Shown in pieces: positions 35,383 through 43,666 of a DNA stretch of 64,000 nt. This DNA comes from JAGLON01 sp041394985 (GTDB lineage: Bacteria > Zixibacteria > MSB-5A5 > GN15 > JAAZOE01), in the NCBI GenBank assembly GCA_041394985.1, contig JAWLBI010000001.1:1860001-1924000 (forward strand). Reading direction: 5' to 3'. A program made the translations under genes and the position numbers. Positions within the stretch are counted from its first letter, which is position 1; the number at the start of each line of letters is the position of its first letter. The notes beneath the pieces were generated by a model, which saw nothing but the letters and a program-made list of their open reading frames with translations, ran no database searches and was not told the origin of the DNA.

Positions 35383-36552
35383 ATGGAAACCGTCTATCTT
35401 GATAATAACAGCACAACGCCGATGCACCCCGACGTCATCGAATTAATGGCCAAACACATGGTCTCGACTTATGGCAACCCCTCATCAGTTCATAAGTTAG
35501 GACAAGAAGCTAAAGTACTGATGGAAGAGTCGCGCGAAAAAGTCGCGAATCTGTTGGGCGCCAAATCGTCCGAGATTTATTTCACATCGGGCGGGACGGA
35601 AGCTGACAACATCGCCGTCAAAGGCGCCGCTTTGCGTGGATTGAAACAGAACAAAAATCACGTCATCACGTCTCAAATCGAACACCACGCCGTTCTCGAA
35701 TCAGTCCACTATCTCGAAAAAAACGGATTCGAGGCCACCCTCATCGGCTGCAATCATGATGGCGTCGTGTCCATAGATGAACTCAAAAACGCCCTCCGGC
35801 CGGAAACCGCCATCGCCTCGGTCATGATGGCCAATAACGAAACCGGCGTCATCCAGCCGATCAAGGAAATGGCCTCCGTATGCCATGCCGCCGGTGTCCC
35901 GTTCCATACCGATGCCGTTCAGGCAGTCGGGAAAATTCCGGTCAATGTCGAAGACCTCGGCGTCGATATGCTGTCGCTGTCCGGTCACAAGATTTACGGG
36001 CCCAAGGGTATCGGCGTCATCTATATCAAAAAAGGTACCAAAATTACGCCGCTGTCTCACGGTGGTTCTCATGAACGCCGCAAACGCGCCGGCACGGAAA
36101 ATGTTATCTCGATAATCGGCCTGGCCAAGGCAATGGAAATCGCCATTGGAAAGCTCGAAAAAGAACAGGCCCGAATGCGCGAGCTCAGTGAGTATTTTAT
36201 AACCGCCGTCCAGAGCGCAATCCCGGAAGTCTATCTCAACGGCTCGCGCGAAACCCGTATCCCGTCGACTGTTAATTTGTCGTTCAAGGGGGTCGAGGGT
36301 GAGGCGATTATTCTGTCGCTGGATATCAAAGGTATCGAAGTTTCTTCCGGCTCCGCGTGCACTTCCGGTTCGCTCGAGGCCTCTCATGTTCTCAAGGCCA
36401 TGAATACAGATGTCCTGCTGGCCCAGGGATCAATTCGCTTTTCGATGGGCAAGGACACGACCAAAGAGCAGTTGGAATACACGGTATCGGTGCTCCCGGA
36501 AATAATAACCAGACTGCGGAAAATGTCGGCGGCCTATCAAAACCCGGCCTGA
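35383..36552 (+). CDS. Cysteine desulfurase (NifS/IscS family)
   Basis: A 389-residue PLP enzyme that removes sulfur from cysteine as an enzyme persulfide for iron-sulfur clusters and thiolated tRNA. The ATG at 35383 has AAAGGTGG 7 bases upstream and starts with the typical VYLDNNSTTP. Lys203 (LSLSGHKIYGPKG) is the PLP lysine. Cys326 sits in SSGSACTSGSLEASHVL, the catalytic loop of the long-loop (IscS/NifS) class. mnmA follows after 36 bp, so its likely job here is to feed sulfur to tRNA 2-thiouridine synthesis; no IscU-like scaffold is adjacent. Confidence 0.94.
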   Translation: METVYLDNNSTTPMHPDVIELMAKHMVSTYGNPSSVHKLGQEAKVLMEESREKVANLLGAKSSEIYFTSGGTEADNIAVKGAALRGLKQNKNHVITSQIEHHAVLESVHYLEKNGFEATLIGCNHDGVVSIDELKNALRPETAIASVMMANNETGVIQPIKEMASVCHAAGVPFHTDAVQAVGKIPVNVEDLGVDMLSLSGHKIYGPKGIGVIYIKKGTKITPLSHGGSHERRKRAGTENVISIIGLAKAMEIAIGKLEKEQARMRELSEYFITAVQSAIPEVYLNGSRETRIPSTVNLSFKGVEGEAIILSLDIKGIEVSSGSACTSGSLEASHVLKAMNTDVLLAQGSIRFSMGKDTTKEQLEYTVSVLPEIITRLRKMSAAYQNPA

Positions 36553-36588
36553 TTTCATCAAATCGACCGACACGCCGTATAATACAGT

Positions 36589-37689
36589 ATGAACCGCGCT
36601 AATCAAGACAAGCATGTCCTGGTCGCCATGTCGGGCGGGGTGGACAGCTCTGTTGCATTGTATTTATTGCACGAACAGGGCTATACCGTTTCCGGCGCGA
36701 CAATGAAACTTTGGGATTATAAAGATGTCGGGGGCGAGGACCATGCGCGCGCCGACGGCGGTTGCTGTGACCTCAATGCCATCAACAATGCTCGAGCCGT
36801 CTGTGATAAGCTCGGCGTCCGCCATTACGTACTTGATTTTTCCGGAATCTTCAGGCAGACCGTCATCGAGAACTTTGTCTCCGAATATCGCCGAGGCCGC
36901 ACGCCTAATCCCTGCGTCTTGTGCAATACGAAGATTAAATGGGAGAAATTCCTCGAACGCGCCCGCGGGATCGGCTGTGACTATATCGCGACGGGGCATT
37001 ATGCGATTACCGGAATCGATGAAGCAACCGGTCGGAGCTTTCTCGACCGAGGAAAAGACTGGACCAAAGATCAGGCCTACGCTCTGTGGGGCGTAACGCA
37101 GGACGCTCTGGCGCACACCCTGTTGCCGCTTGGACCACTGACTAAAGAAGAAACTCGCGCCATTGCCGCCGGGGCCGGACTCAAGACCGCCTGCGTCCCC
37201 GAGAGCATGGAAATCTGTTTCGTTGCTGACAACAATTACGAGCGGTTTATCCGCGAGTATGTCAATATGGAAATTCCGAAAGGGGATATCGTCACCGAAG
37301 AAGGTAAAGTCGTCGGTGAACACAAGGGCATCCCGTTTTATACTGTCGGCCAGCGCAAAGGTCTCGGAATTGCTCACCCGACGCCGCTGTACGTAAAGAA
37401 AATCGATGTTGAGGCCAATCGTGTCATCGTCGGCGAGAAGCAGTCTGTCCACGCCAGCGAATTCACCGTATCCGACCTCAACTGGGTGAGTAAAACCCCG
37501 ACTGTAGAAACATTCTCCGGCAATGTGCAGATCCGCTACAATCACCGCGCCTGCCCGGCGATGGTTATTCCGCAACAGGACAATAGACTCCTGGTTCGAT
37601 TCTCAGATCCGCAACCGGCCATCACACCCGGTCAATCGGCCGTCGTTTTCGATGGCGATCGCATCTTGGTCGGCGGAATAATCGACTGA
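36589..37689 (+). CDS. mnmA: tRNA-specific 2-thiouridylase MnmA
   Basis: MnmA places sulfur on U34 of Lys, Glu and Gln tRNAs. At 366 residues it has the family's PP-loop ATP site (MSGGVDSS, residues 14-21), catalytic Cys109 (TPNPCVLCN) and partner Cys210 (ESMEICFV). The C-terminal beta domain includes GQRKGLGI and VVFDGDRILVGGIID. An insertion near residues 50-62 (GGEDHARADGGCCD) is a known variant. A TATAAT lies just before it, but the short 36-bp gap to the cysteine desulfurase gene suggests one operon supplying and using sulfur. Confidence 0.96.
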   Translation: MNRANQDKHVLVAMSGGVDSSVALYLLHEQGYTVSGATMKLWDYKDVGGEDHARADGGCCDLNAINNARAVCDKLGVRHYVLDFSGIFRQTVIENFVSEYRRGRTPNPCVLCNTKIKWEKFLERARGIGCDYIATGHYAITGIDEATGRSFLDRGKDWTKDQAYALWGVTQDALAHTLLPLGPLTKEETRAIAAGAGLKTACVPESMEICFVADNNYERFIREYVNMEIPKGDIVTEEGKVVGEHKGIPFYTVGQRKGLGIAHPTPLYVKKIDVEANRVIVGEKQSVHASEFTVSDLNWVSKTPTVETFSGNVQIRYNHRACPAMVIPQQDNRLLVRFSDPQPAITPGQSAVVFDGDRILVGGIID

Positions 37690-37713
37690 TATCCCCGATT
37701 ATTTGTTGTTGCT

Positions 37714-37742
37714 TTCAAACTTTGTGCAGCGTTGATTATACT
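37714..37742 (+). promoter_or_regulatory. Possible promoter for UPF0173 hydrolase operon
   Basis: TTCAAA (37714-37719), 17 bases, TATACT (37737-37742), 30 bases before the ATG. Confidence 0.45.
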
Positions 37743-37771
37743 GATAATTCTATAGAATTTCGGAGGGAAGT

Positions 37772-38455
37772 ATGCTCAAGCTGACCTTTTTGGGGCATTC
37801 TTGTGTCTATGCGACGGACGGGAAGTACAAAATAATTATCGATCCGTTTCTCGATAAAAACCCGCAGGCAACCATAGCCTCCAAGGATATCGATGTCGAC
37901 TACATTCTGGCCACGCATGGGCACGGCGATCATATCGGCGATGCCGTCTCCATATCCAAACGTACCGGAGCGACCATTATCGCCCCGAATGAATTAGCCG
38001 TCTGGGTAGCAAAGAAAGGCGCTGTCGCCCACAATATGCACATCGGCGGCGCATACAATTTCGAATTCGGCCGCGTCAAGCTCACCATTGCGCACCATGG
38101 CTCCGGAGCAGGCGAATCAGGTTTAGAATACACCGGTAACCCCTGTGGATTCGTATTCACCATGGGCGGCAAGACAGTGTATCACACCGGCGATACTGGG
38201 CTGTTTCTGGATATGAAACTCATCGGCGAGATGAACGATATCGATATTATGTTCTTGCCCATTGGAGATAATTTCACGATGGGTATCGACGATGCCGTCA
38301 AGGCCGTTGAATTCGTCAATCCGGCCGTCGTCATTCCTATGCACTATAAAACATGGGAGATTATCGACGCCGAACCGGAAGAGTTCAAGAGAAAACTCAT
38401 CGGCTCGGGCAAAGAAGTTGTCATCCTCAAACCAAACGAATCAATCGAAGTATAA
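37772..38455 (+). CDS. UPF0173 metal-dependent hydrolase (metallo-beta-lactamase fold)
   Basis: A 227-residue beta-lactamase-fold hydrolase of the UPF0173 group. It has LTFLGHSCV at the N-terminus, the metal motif THGHGDHIGD (about residues 49-58), YHTGDTGLF (about 135) and the late HYKTWEIID histidine block. The natural substrate of the group is unclear. GGAGGG lies 5 bases before the ATG. The AsmA-like gene follows after 21 bp. Confidence 0.9.
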   Translation: MLKLTFLGHSCVYATDGKYKIIIDPFLDKNPQATIASKDIDVDYILATHGHGDHIGDAVSISKRTGATIIAPNELAVWVAKKGAVAHNMHIGGAYNFEFGRVKLTIAHHGSGAGESGLEYTGNPCGFVFTMGGKTVYHTGDTGLFLDMKLIGEMNDIDIMFLPIGDNFTMGIDDAVKAVEFVNPAVVIPMHYKTWEIIDAEPEEFKRKLIGSGKEVVILKPNESIEV

Positions 38456-38476
38456 AGTAAGAAAACTCGGGGAAAT

Positions 38477-40993
38477 ATGTCGGATACAGAGAAAAAACCG
38501 AAAGCGAAAAAAGGGCTGGGCTGTTTCAGCCGCTTCCTGATTCTCATTGTTGTCGTCATCGTGCTTGTTATCGTCGGCGTGAAACTGTTTTTCCCGGTCG
38601 AGAAAGTCAAGGCCGCCATTGTCGAAAAGGCATCCACGGCCCTCAACCGACATGTCGAACTCGATGATGTCTCATTCTCCATATTTCCCGGTCCCGGTCT
38701 CGAACTGACCGGCCTGCGCATTTACAATCCCGAGGACTTCGCCGGGGGAGAATTCGTCTCGGTCGATGGTCTCCGCTGCGGCCTCAAATTTATGCCGCTT
38801 CTGAAAAAGCAATTCGAATTCACCGAAATCACGATCGATCATCCGGTACTGCGCCTGAGAAAAGCCCCCGACGGCCGCGTCAACTACAGCTTTGAAATAA
38901 AGGCAGGCGAGGAGCCGATTCAAACGCCGGTGGGTCCGAAGGAATCTGTCAGTTCCGAAGAGGCCGCTATGAGCGCCTTCGGATTCGACTGGGCGGAAAT
39001 TGTTCACGGCGACATCATCTATACCGATGACTCCTCCAACTATACCGTGACGATGAGCAATGTCTCGCTCAAGACACGATTACAACTTGATGCCGACGGC
39101 AAAACCGGTCAATCATCCGGAACATTGCACATCCCATCGATTTCATCGGAACTTATCCCGAACAAGCTGCCGCTCGACTTTAAGGTCAACTACAATGCCA
39201 AAATCGATTTCGAACATACCGACCTGGTGCTGGAAAAAACCGGGCTGGAAATCAATGGTATTCTTTTCGATTTAGACGCAACCGTCCGCCGCTTCACCGA
39301 TCCGATTTCCATCTTCGCCAAACTTTCCGCATCGGATGTGGCATTGGATCCATTGCGGCAATATATCCCGGTTTCGGAATCTTTCGATCCTGATCAATTA
39401 CGCCTGCAAGGCACCCTTACCGGCAATCTCGAAACAAGAATTGAAATGCAGTCCGATCGCACGCCATACTTCGGCGGACAATTTACGATGAACAAGCTGG
39501 CTCTGGGATATGGCAATATCGCCGGACGCCTCGAGTGCTCGGCCATGAAACTCGATTTCACCGCCGATTCCGTATCCTTCGCGACGCAAGGCGGTCAGCT
39601 ATCCGGCAAGCCATTCGATTTCAGCGGCGTCATCAGCAATTGGGACGATATCAACTATCGCGTCAAGACCAACGGCCAGTATGACCTGAGCGGCATCGTG
39701 CCGTTCCTCGATCCGGAACTGCACAATGATATCCGGGGCAATACCACCTTCGACCTGTCCGTTTCCGGAATTCAATCGACGTGGGCGACATCGACCATCC
39801 GAGGCGATCTGCGCGTCAGCAATCTCTATTACAATAATGACAGCCTGACCTCGGCGCTGGAGCGGCTCGATATGCGCCTCAACTTCGCCAAGGATAAAAT
39901 ATCCGTCGATACGCTCTATGCCGAGTATCCCGGCGTCGTGCTGTCGCTCAAGGGGCAGATCAAAAACGGTTTGGCTCATCTGCTCGAACCGCGCAAAGGC
40001 CACAAAAAGCCGCATCTGACCTTCGCCATGTATTCACCCGGCGTCGATTACGATGTGCTGGTACCCGAGGAATCAATTGCGACGCCCGTTGCACAGAAGC
40101 CCGCAGGGGGCGGTACCGCATCACAACCGGCGACCGGAACGACTCCCGCAACCGGCACCGAGACACTGGCCGCACCGGTCTTTATCCCAGATATCTCGGC
40201 CGAAGGGACATTCGCCGTCGATTCATTTGTCTTCCGCGAAATGATCTTTAAAAATCTTTCCGGCGACCTCGCCTATAACGACGGCATTATTACGTATAAG
40301 AATACAAAAGGTATTATTTACGGCGGACGGTTGACAGCCGATGGCACAGTCGACATCAACGATATGTATCAACCAATAGTGACATCTGAGTTCACGGCGA
40401 AGAATATCGAGGCGAATGAGTTCATGACACAATTCGCCAACTTGTCAGGACACCTGTACGGGAAGTTCAATGCCGCCGGGCGTCTGGCTGGCCGAGGCAG
40501 CGAACCGGTTGACTTTATCAACTCCCTGAACGCCACCAGCAATGTTAATATGGATAGCGGCAGAATCGTGAATTTCGACCTTATAGAAAAACTAGCCGAT
40601 AAGTTCAGTTTCAAAACCTTTGAAGAAGAGAGCCTGAAGAATCTGGTAACCGATGTCGTGATACAGGACGGGAAACTGTTTCTGGATGGGACGAAAATGT
40701 TTAACCGGTTGGGAGACTGGAACGTAGGCGGAACCGTCGCGTTTATTGACAAGAAACTCGATCTCAAAGTCAGCCTGTATCTGGCCGAACAATACTCCAA
40801 AGATATGAAACTACTCGGCAATCTCCTGCAGGATGACAAGGGGAGAGTCCGGGTGAATTTTAATATCATCGGAACCTACGACAAACCGGATATCGCAAAT
40901 ATTTCCACCGACAATCAAGTAGTGAAAGATAAAGTCGAAGATAAAATTAAGAAGGAAGCAAACAAATTACTCGACAAGCTGTTTAAGAAGTAA
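38477..40993 (+). CDS. AsmA-family envelope protein
   Basis: An 838-residue protein anchored by one N-terminal helix (FLILIVVVIVLVIVGVKLFF, about residues 16-35) after a Lys-rich start. The periplasmic body has the AsmA signature order: FPVEKVKAAIVEKASTALNR, then VSFSIFPGPGLELTGLRIYN, long beta repeats, and a C-terminal AsmA_2-type region (NLSGHLYGKFNAAGRLAGRG, about residues 655-674). A Pro/Ala/Thr linker interrupts it near 540-570. AsmA proteins are distant relatives of TamB and are thought to act in outer-membrane lipid or protein transport. Confidence 0.9.
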   Translation: MSDTEKKPKAKKGLGCFSRFLILIVVVIVLVIVGVKLFFPVEKVKAAIVEKASTALNRHVELDDVSFSIFPGPGLELTGLRIYNPEDFAGGEFVSVDGLRCGLKFMPLLKKQFEFTEITIDHPVLRLRKAPDGRVNYSFEIKAGEEPIQTPVGPKESVSSEEAAMSAFGFDWAEIVHGDIIYTDDSSNYTVTMSNVSLKTRLQLDADGKTGQSSGTLHIPSISSELIPNKLPLDFKVNYNAKIDFEHTDLVLEKTGLEINGILFDLDATVRRFTDPISIFAKLSASDVALDPLRQYIPVSESFDPDQLRLQGTLTGNLETRIEMQSDRTPYFGGQFTMNKLALGYGNIAGRLECSAMKLDFTADSVSFATQGGQLSGKPFDFSGVISNWDDINYRVKTNGQYDLSGIVPFLDPELHNDIRGNTTFDLSVSGIQSTWATSTIRGDLRVSNLYYNNDSLTSALERLDMRLNFAKDKISVDTLYAEYPGVVLSLKGQIKNGLAHLLEPRKGHKKPHLTFAMYSPGVDYDVLVPEESIATPVAQKPAGGGTASQPATGTTPATGTETLAAPVFIPDISAEGTFAVDSFVFREMIFKNLSGDLAYNDGIITYKNTKGIIYGGRLTADGTVDINDMYQPIVTSEFTAKNIEANEFMTQFANLSGHLYGKFNAAGRLAGRGSEPVDFINSLNATSNVNMDSGRIVNFDLIEKLADKFSFKTFEEESLKNLVTDVVIQDGKLFLDGTKMFNRLGDWNVGGTVAFIDKKLDLKVSLYLAEQYSKDMKLLGNLLQDDKGRVRVNFNIIGTYDKPDIANISTDNQVVKDKVEDKIKKEANKLLDKLFKK

Positions 40994-41026
40994 ACGACAC
41001 CTGTAGCGGAAGAATACCATACACCG

Positions 41027-41590
41027 ATGATTTTCAAGAGCATTATCGAAGACGCTCGAGCCATCCGTCGCAATGACCCGGCTTCGCGAAATATCGAATT
41101 CCTTCTCTATCCCGGATTCCATGCCATCTTTATGCATCGCTTTATTCATATCCTGTGGAAACTGGGCCTGCCGTTTTTCCCTCGTATGTTTTCACAGATC
41201 AGCCGCTTCCTGACCGGGATTGAAATCCATCCCGGCGCCACGATTGGAAAAGGCTTTTTTGTCGATCACGGAGCGGGAATCGTCATCGGCGAAACTGCCG
41301 AAATCGGCGATAACTGCGTCCTCTTCCACAATGTCACCCTCGGCGGCACCGGCCATCACAAGAAAAAACGCCATCCCACCCTCGGAAACAATGTCGTCAT
41401 CGGAACCGGCGCAACGATATTAGGCCCCTTGACCATCGGCAACAATATCAATATCGGCGCCAATACATTCATTTACATGGTGGATATTCCGGACAACTGT
41501 ACCGTTGTCGGTACGCCCGGTGTCATTGTCAGAAAAGACGGCAAAAAGGTGCACCTCAAGCCGCTCCCGACGAATTTTAAAGAAGAATAA
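41027..41590 (+). CDS. cysE: Serine O-acetyltransferase (short CysE/EpsC type)
   Basis: A 187-residue hexapeptide-repeat acyltransferase that makes O-acetylserine, the precursor of cysteine. It lacks most of the long N-terminal helical domain of enteric CysE and so is of the short EpsC-like type. Left-handed beta-helix repeats run from TGIEIHPGATIGKGFFVDHG (about residue 63) through IGETAEIGDNC and NVTLGGTGH to VGTPGVIVRK. It starts 33 bp after the AsmA-like gene with GGAAGA upstream. With the cysteine desulfurase and mnmA nearby, this stretch links cysteine synthesis and sulfur use. Confidence 0.92.
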   Translation: MIFKSIIEDARAIRRNDPASRNIEFLLYPGFHAIFMHRFIHILWKLGLPFFPRMFSQISRFLTGIEIHPGATIGKGFFVDHGAGIVIGETAEIGDNCVLFHNVTLGGTGHHKKKRHPTLGNNVVIGTGATILGPLTIGNNINIGANTFIYMVDIPDNCTVVGTPGVIVRKDGKKVHLKPLPTNFKEE

Positions 41591-41614
41591 TTACTGGAAG
41601 AAGATTTTCGCAGT

Positions 41615-42034
41615 CTATTCGACTGCCTGTTTGGCCAACTCATTGGCAATGTATTTGCCAATCACCTTATCGCTTTCCAGAATATGCTCAGTCAGCCATC
41701 GTTTCAAAAAGATAAATAATTCAAACGCGGTCGGCGGAGAATCACTCTGAACCCGCCGCTTGAATCGTGCCGTCACCTGTATAATCTTGAGGTGCTCGGC
41801 CTGATGCTCTTCGAATCCCGGGAAATTGACTTTGCTCATAAGCGCTTCTTCATAGGAAAAATGAGTCTTAATGTATTCTGCGATTTCGTCGAGCAGCTTC
41901 CCGACGCATTTGCCGCCCGGACCCTTGACTCGGCAATCATGCAGAGCATTAATCAAATCAATTAGGCGTTTGTGCTGGTCATCCAACTCCTGGATGCCGA
42001 CACTGAATCTTTTATCCCAGGTCATATAAGACAT
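41615..42034 (-). CDS. Bacteriohemerythrin
   Basis: A 139-residue four-helix di-iron oxygen-binding protein. The start at 42034 follows GGGGG; an upstream in-frame TTG only adds five residues. It opens with MTWDKRFSVGIQELDDQHKRL, then HFSYEEALM, HQAEHLKII and HILESDKVIGKYI, which supply the five histidines and two carboxylates of the metal site. In other bacteria it stores or senses oxygen for microaerobic enzymes. It converges with cysE with 24 bp between them. Confidence 0.94.
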   Translation of the reverse strand: MSYMTWDKRFSVGIQELDDQHKRLIDLINALHDCRVKGPGGKCVGKLLDEIAEYIKTHFSYEEALMSKVNFPGFEEHQAEHLKIIQVTARFKRRVQSDSPPTAFELFIFLKRWLTEHILESDKVIGKYIANELAKQAVE

Positions 42035-42140
42035 ACAAATAACCCCCAAATCATAATAATCTGTATATCGGCATATGCAGTGAAGGGATTTACCCGGTAT
42101 GACAAAGAAGAAAAATAAAATAAACAGAAATCTGAAGATA

Positions 42141-43475
42141 CTAAAGCTTCATGCGCTTGTAATATTCTTTTGTCTCCCGTAAGACTCTGGGTGACAATAA
42201 TAAAGTTCCGACCAGCGTCGGGATGGCCATCATCGCGAATGAGGTATCGAGAATATTAATGACCATATCCTGCGTCCATATGGACGAGACAAACAGGCTG
42301 AGAATATACACATAGACATAATAACTGCCGAATTTATACCCGAATAAATAACGCGAACATTTTAGGCTGTAATATGAATATGAGATCATTGTCGACACCG
42401 AGAACAGAATGATGACGAGCGTCAATATATACCGGCCATACCCGGGCATCCCATGTTCGAATGCATTGACTGTCATCACGACGCCGTCATCGGCCGCCGA
42501 TACTCCCGAAGAAAGAATCACCAGCGCCGTCAATGTGCACACGATATTCGTATCGAGAAACGGTCCGAGCATCGCGATGAGACCCTCGCGAACAGGTTCC
42601 TTTGTTTTGGCGGCCCCATGAGCCATCGGAGCCGTTCCGATTCCGGCCTCATTGGAAAATGCCGCCCGTTTGACACCATTGACTAACACTTCTCGAAATG
42701 CAATAGCGGCGCCGCCTCCCAGAATGGCGTCGCTCCCGAACGCCTGAGTAACGATAGATTTCAGAATACCCGGAATGGCGGAAAGGTCACCGATAATGAT
42801 AATCAGGGCGGAGACGACATACAGAACGAACATAGCGGGGACAATCTTACTGGTTACTTTGCCGACCCGAACGATGCCTCCGATAATGACGACTCCGACC
42901 GCGACGGCACAGATAATACCGGTAAGGTAGCGGGGGAATCCCCAATCGTTATCCAGCAATCCCGACAATTGGTTGGTCTGAAACATCGCCAGACAACCAA
43001 TCATTCCGAAGAGAGCGAACATGATAGCCAGCGGCCTGGCATATCTGCCCAGCCCGACTTCCAGAAAATACATCGGGCCGCCCTGTTCGATGCCGTTTTC
43101 GTCCTTTTTCCGGTACATGCAGGCAAGGGTACAGGTGAAAAATTTGGTCGACATACCGACCAATCCGGCTATCCACATCCAGAATATGGCCCCCGGTCCG
43201 CCCAGCGTTACGGCTATCGCCACTCCGGCAATATTACCCATCCCGATAGTTGCCGACAGGGCTGAGGACAACGCATGAAAATGGCTGATTTCACCGGGAT
43301 CATCCGGATTGTCAAATTTTCCCCTGAGAATATCGATTGAATGTCGCAACCCGCGAAACGGTATAAATCGCCCGGCAATCGTAAAAAAGATTCCTGCGGA
43401 GATAAGAAGAATAACCAGAGGGAGTCCCCAGGCATAGTCGACGGCAACGGCAAATAGTCTGTCCAGAAACTCCAA
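42141..43475 (-). CDS. Sodium:alanine/glycine symporter (AGCS family)
   Basis: A 444-residue inner-membrane sodium-coupled amino acid symporter. Family blocks include SATIGMGNIAGVAIAVTLGG (about residues 75-94), the GAIFWMWIAGLVGMSTKFF helix and SNEAGIGTAPMAHGAAKT (about 290). I choose a TTG at 43475 because GGGAGAG lies 5 bases upstream and the product starts at the usual family position; a TTG at 43523 is upstream of the predicted transcription start. The exact amino acid substrate (alanine, glycine) is not readable. Confidence 0.92.
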   Translation of the reverse strand: MEFLDRLFAVAVDYAWGLPLVILLISAGIFFTIAGRFIPFRGLRHSIDILRGKFDNPDDPGEISHFHALSSALSATIGMGNIAGVAIAVTLGGPGAIFWMWIAGLVGMSTKFFTCTLACMYRKKDENGIEQGGPMYFLEVGLGRYARPLAIMFALFGMIGCLAMFQTNQLSGLLDNDWGFPRYLTGIICAVAVGVVIIGGIVRVGKVTSKIVPAMFVLYVVSALIIIIGDLSAIPGILKSIVTQAFGSDAILGGGAAIAFREVLVNGVKRAAFSNEAGIGTAPMAHGAAKTKEPVREGLIAMLGPFLDTNIVCTLTALVILSSGVSAADDGVVMTVNAFEHGMPGYGRYILTLVIILFSVSTMISYSYYSLKCSRYLFGYKFGSYYVYVYILSLFVSSIWTQDMVINILDTSFAMMAIPTLVGTLLLSPRVLRETKEYYKRMKL

Positions 43476-43521
43476 GCGGTCTCTCCCGATTCTGATGTGT
43501 CGTGATAATGTTGTGCCTTTC

Positions 43522-43549
43522 AATATATTAGACTACGCCGCATATGCAA
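43522..43549 (-). promoter_or_regulatory. Promoter for AGCS symporter gene
   Basis: On the minus strand TTGCAT (43549-43544), 16 bases, TATATT (43527-43522). Transcription would start near 43515, supporting the TTG start at 43475. Confidence 0.55.
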
Positions 43550-43594
43550 TAAAAATTATTCGCCGCGGTTTTACAATTGCGGCGAGATATCAGT

Positions 43595-43609
43595 CTGTAT
43601 ACTATACAG
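43595..43609. promoter_or_regulatory. 15-bp perfect palindrome between divergent genes
   Basis: CTGTATA-C-TATACAG. It lies between the AGCS symporter and the subtilase gene and may be an operator. A weaker CGCCGC/GCGGCG inverted repeat spans 43561-43584. Confidence 0.45.
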
Positions 43610-43666
43610 GAGTGATGTCTGACATCCGATACTGAGAATATCACCACGAGTAAGGATACGAAATAC

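Noticed and set aside
35701..36387. 228-residue ORF antisense to the cysteine desulfurase gene
   Set aside because: Antisense shadow of a conserved gene; no ribosome site or domain.
36664..37575. 303-residue ORF antisense to mnmA
   Set aside because: It lies wholly opposite a well-supported gene; its composition reflects codon bias of the sense strand and it has no recognisable domain.
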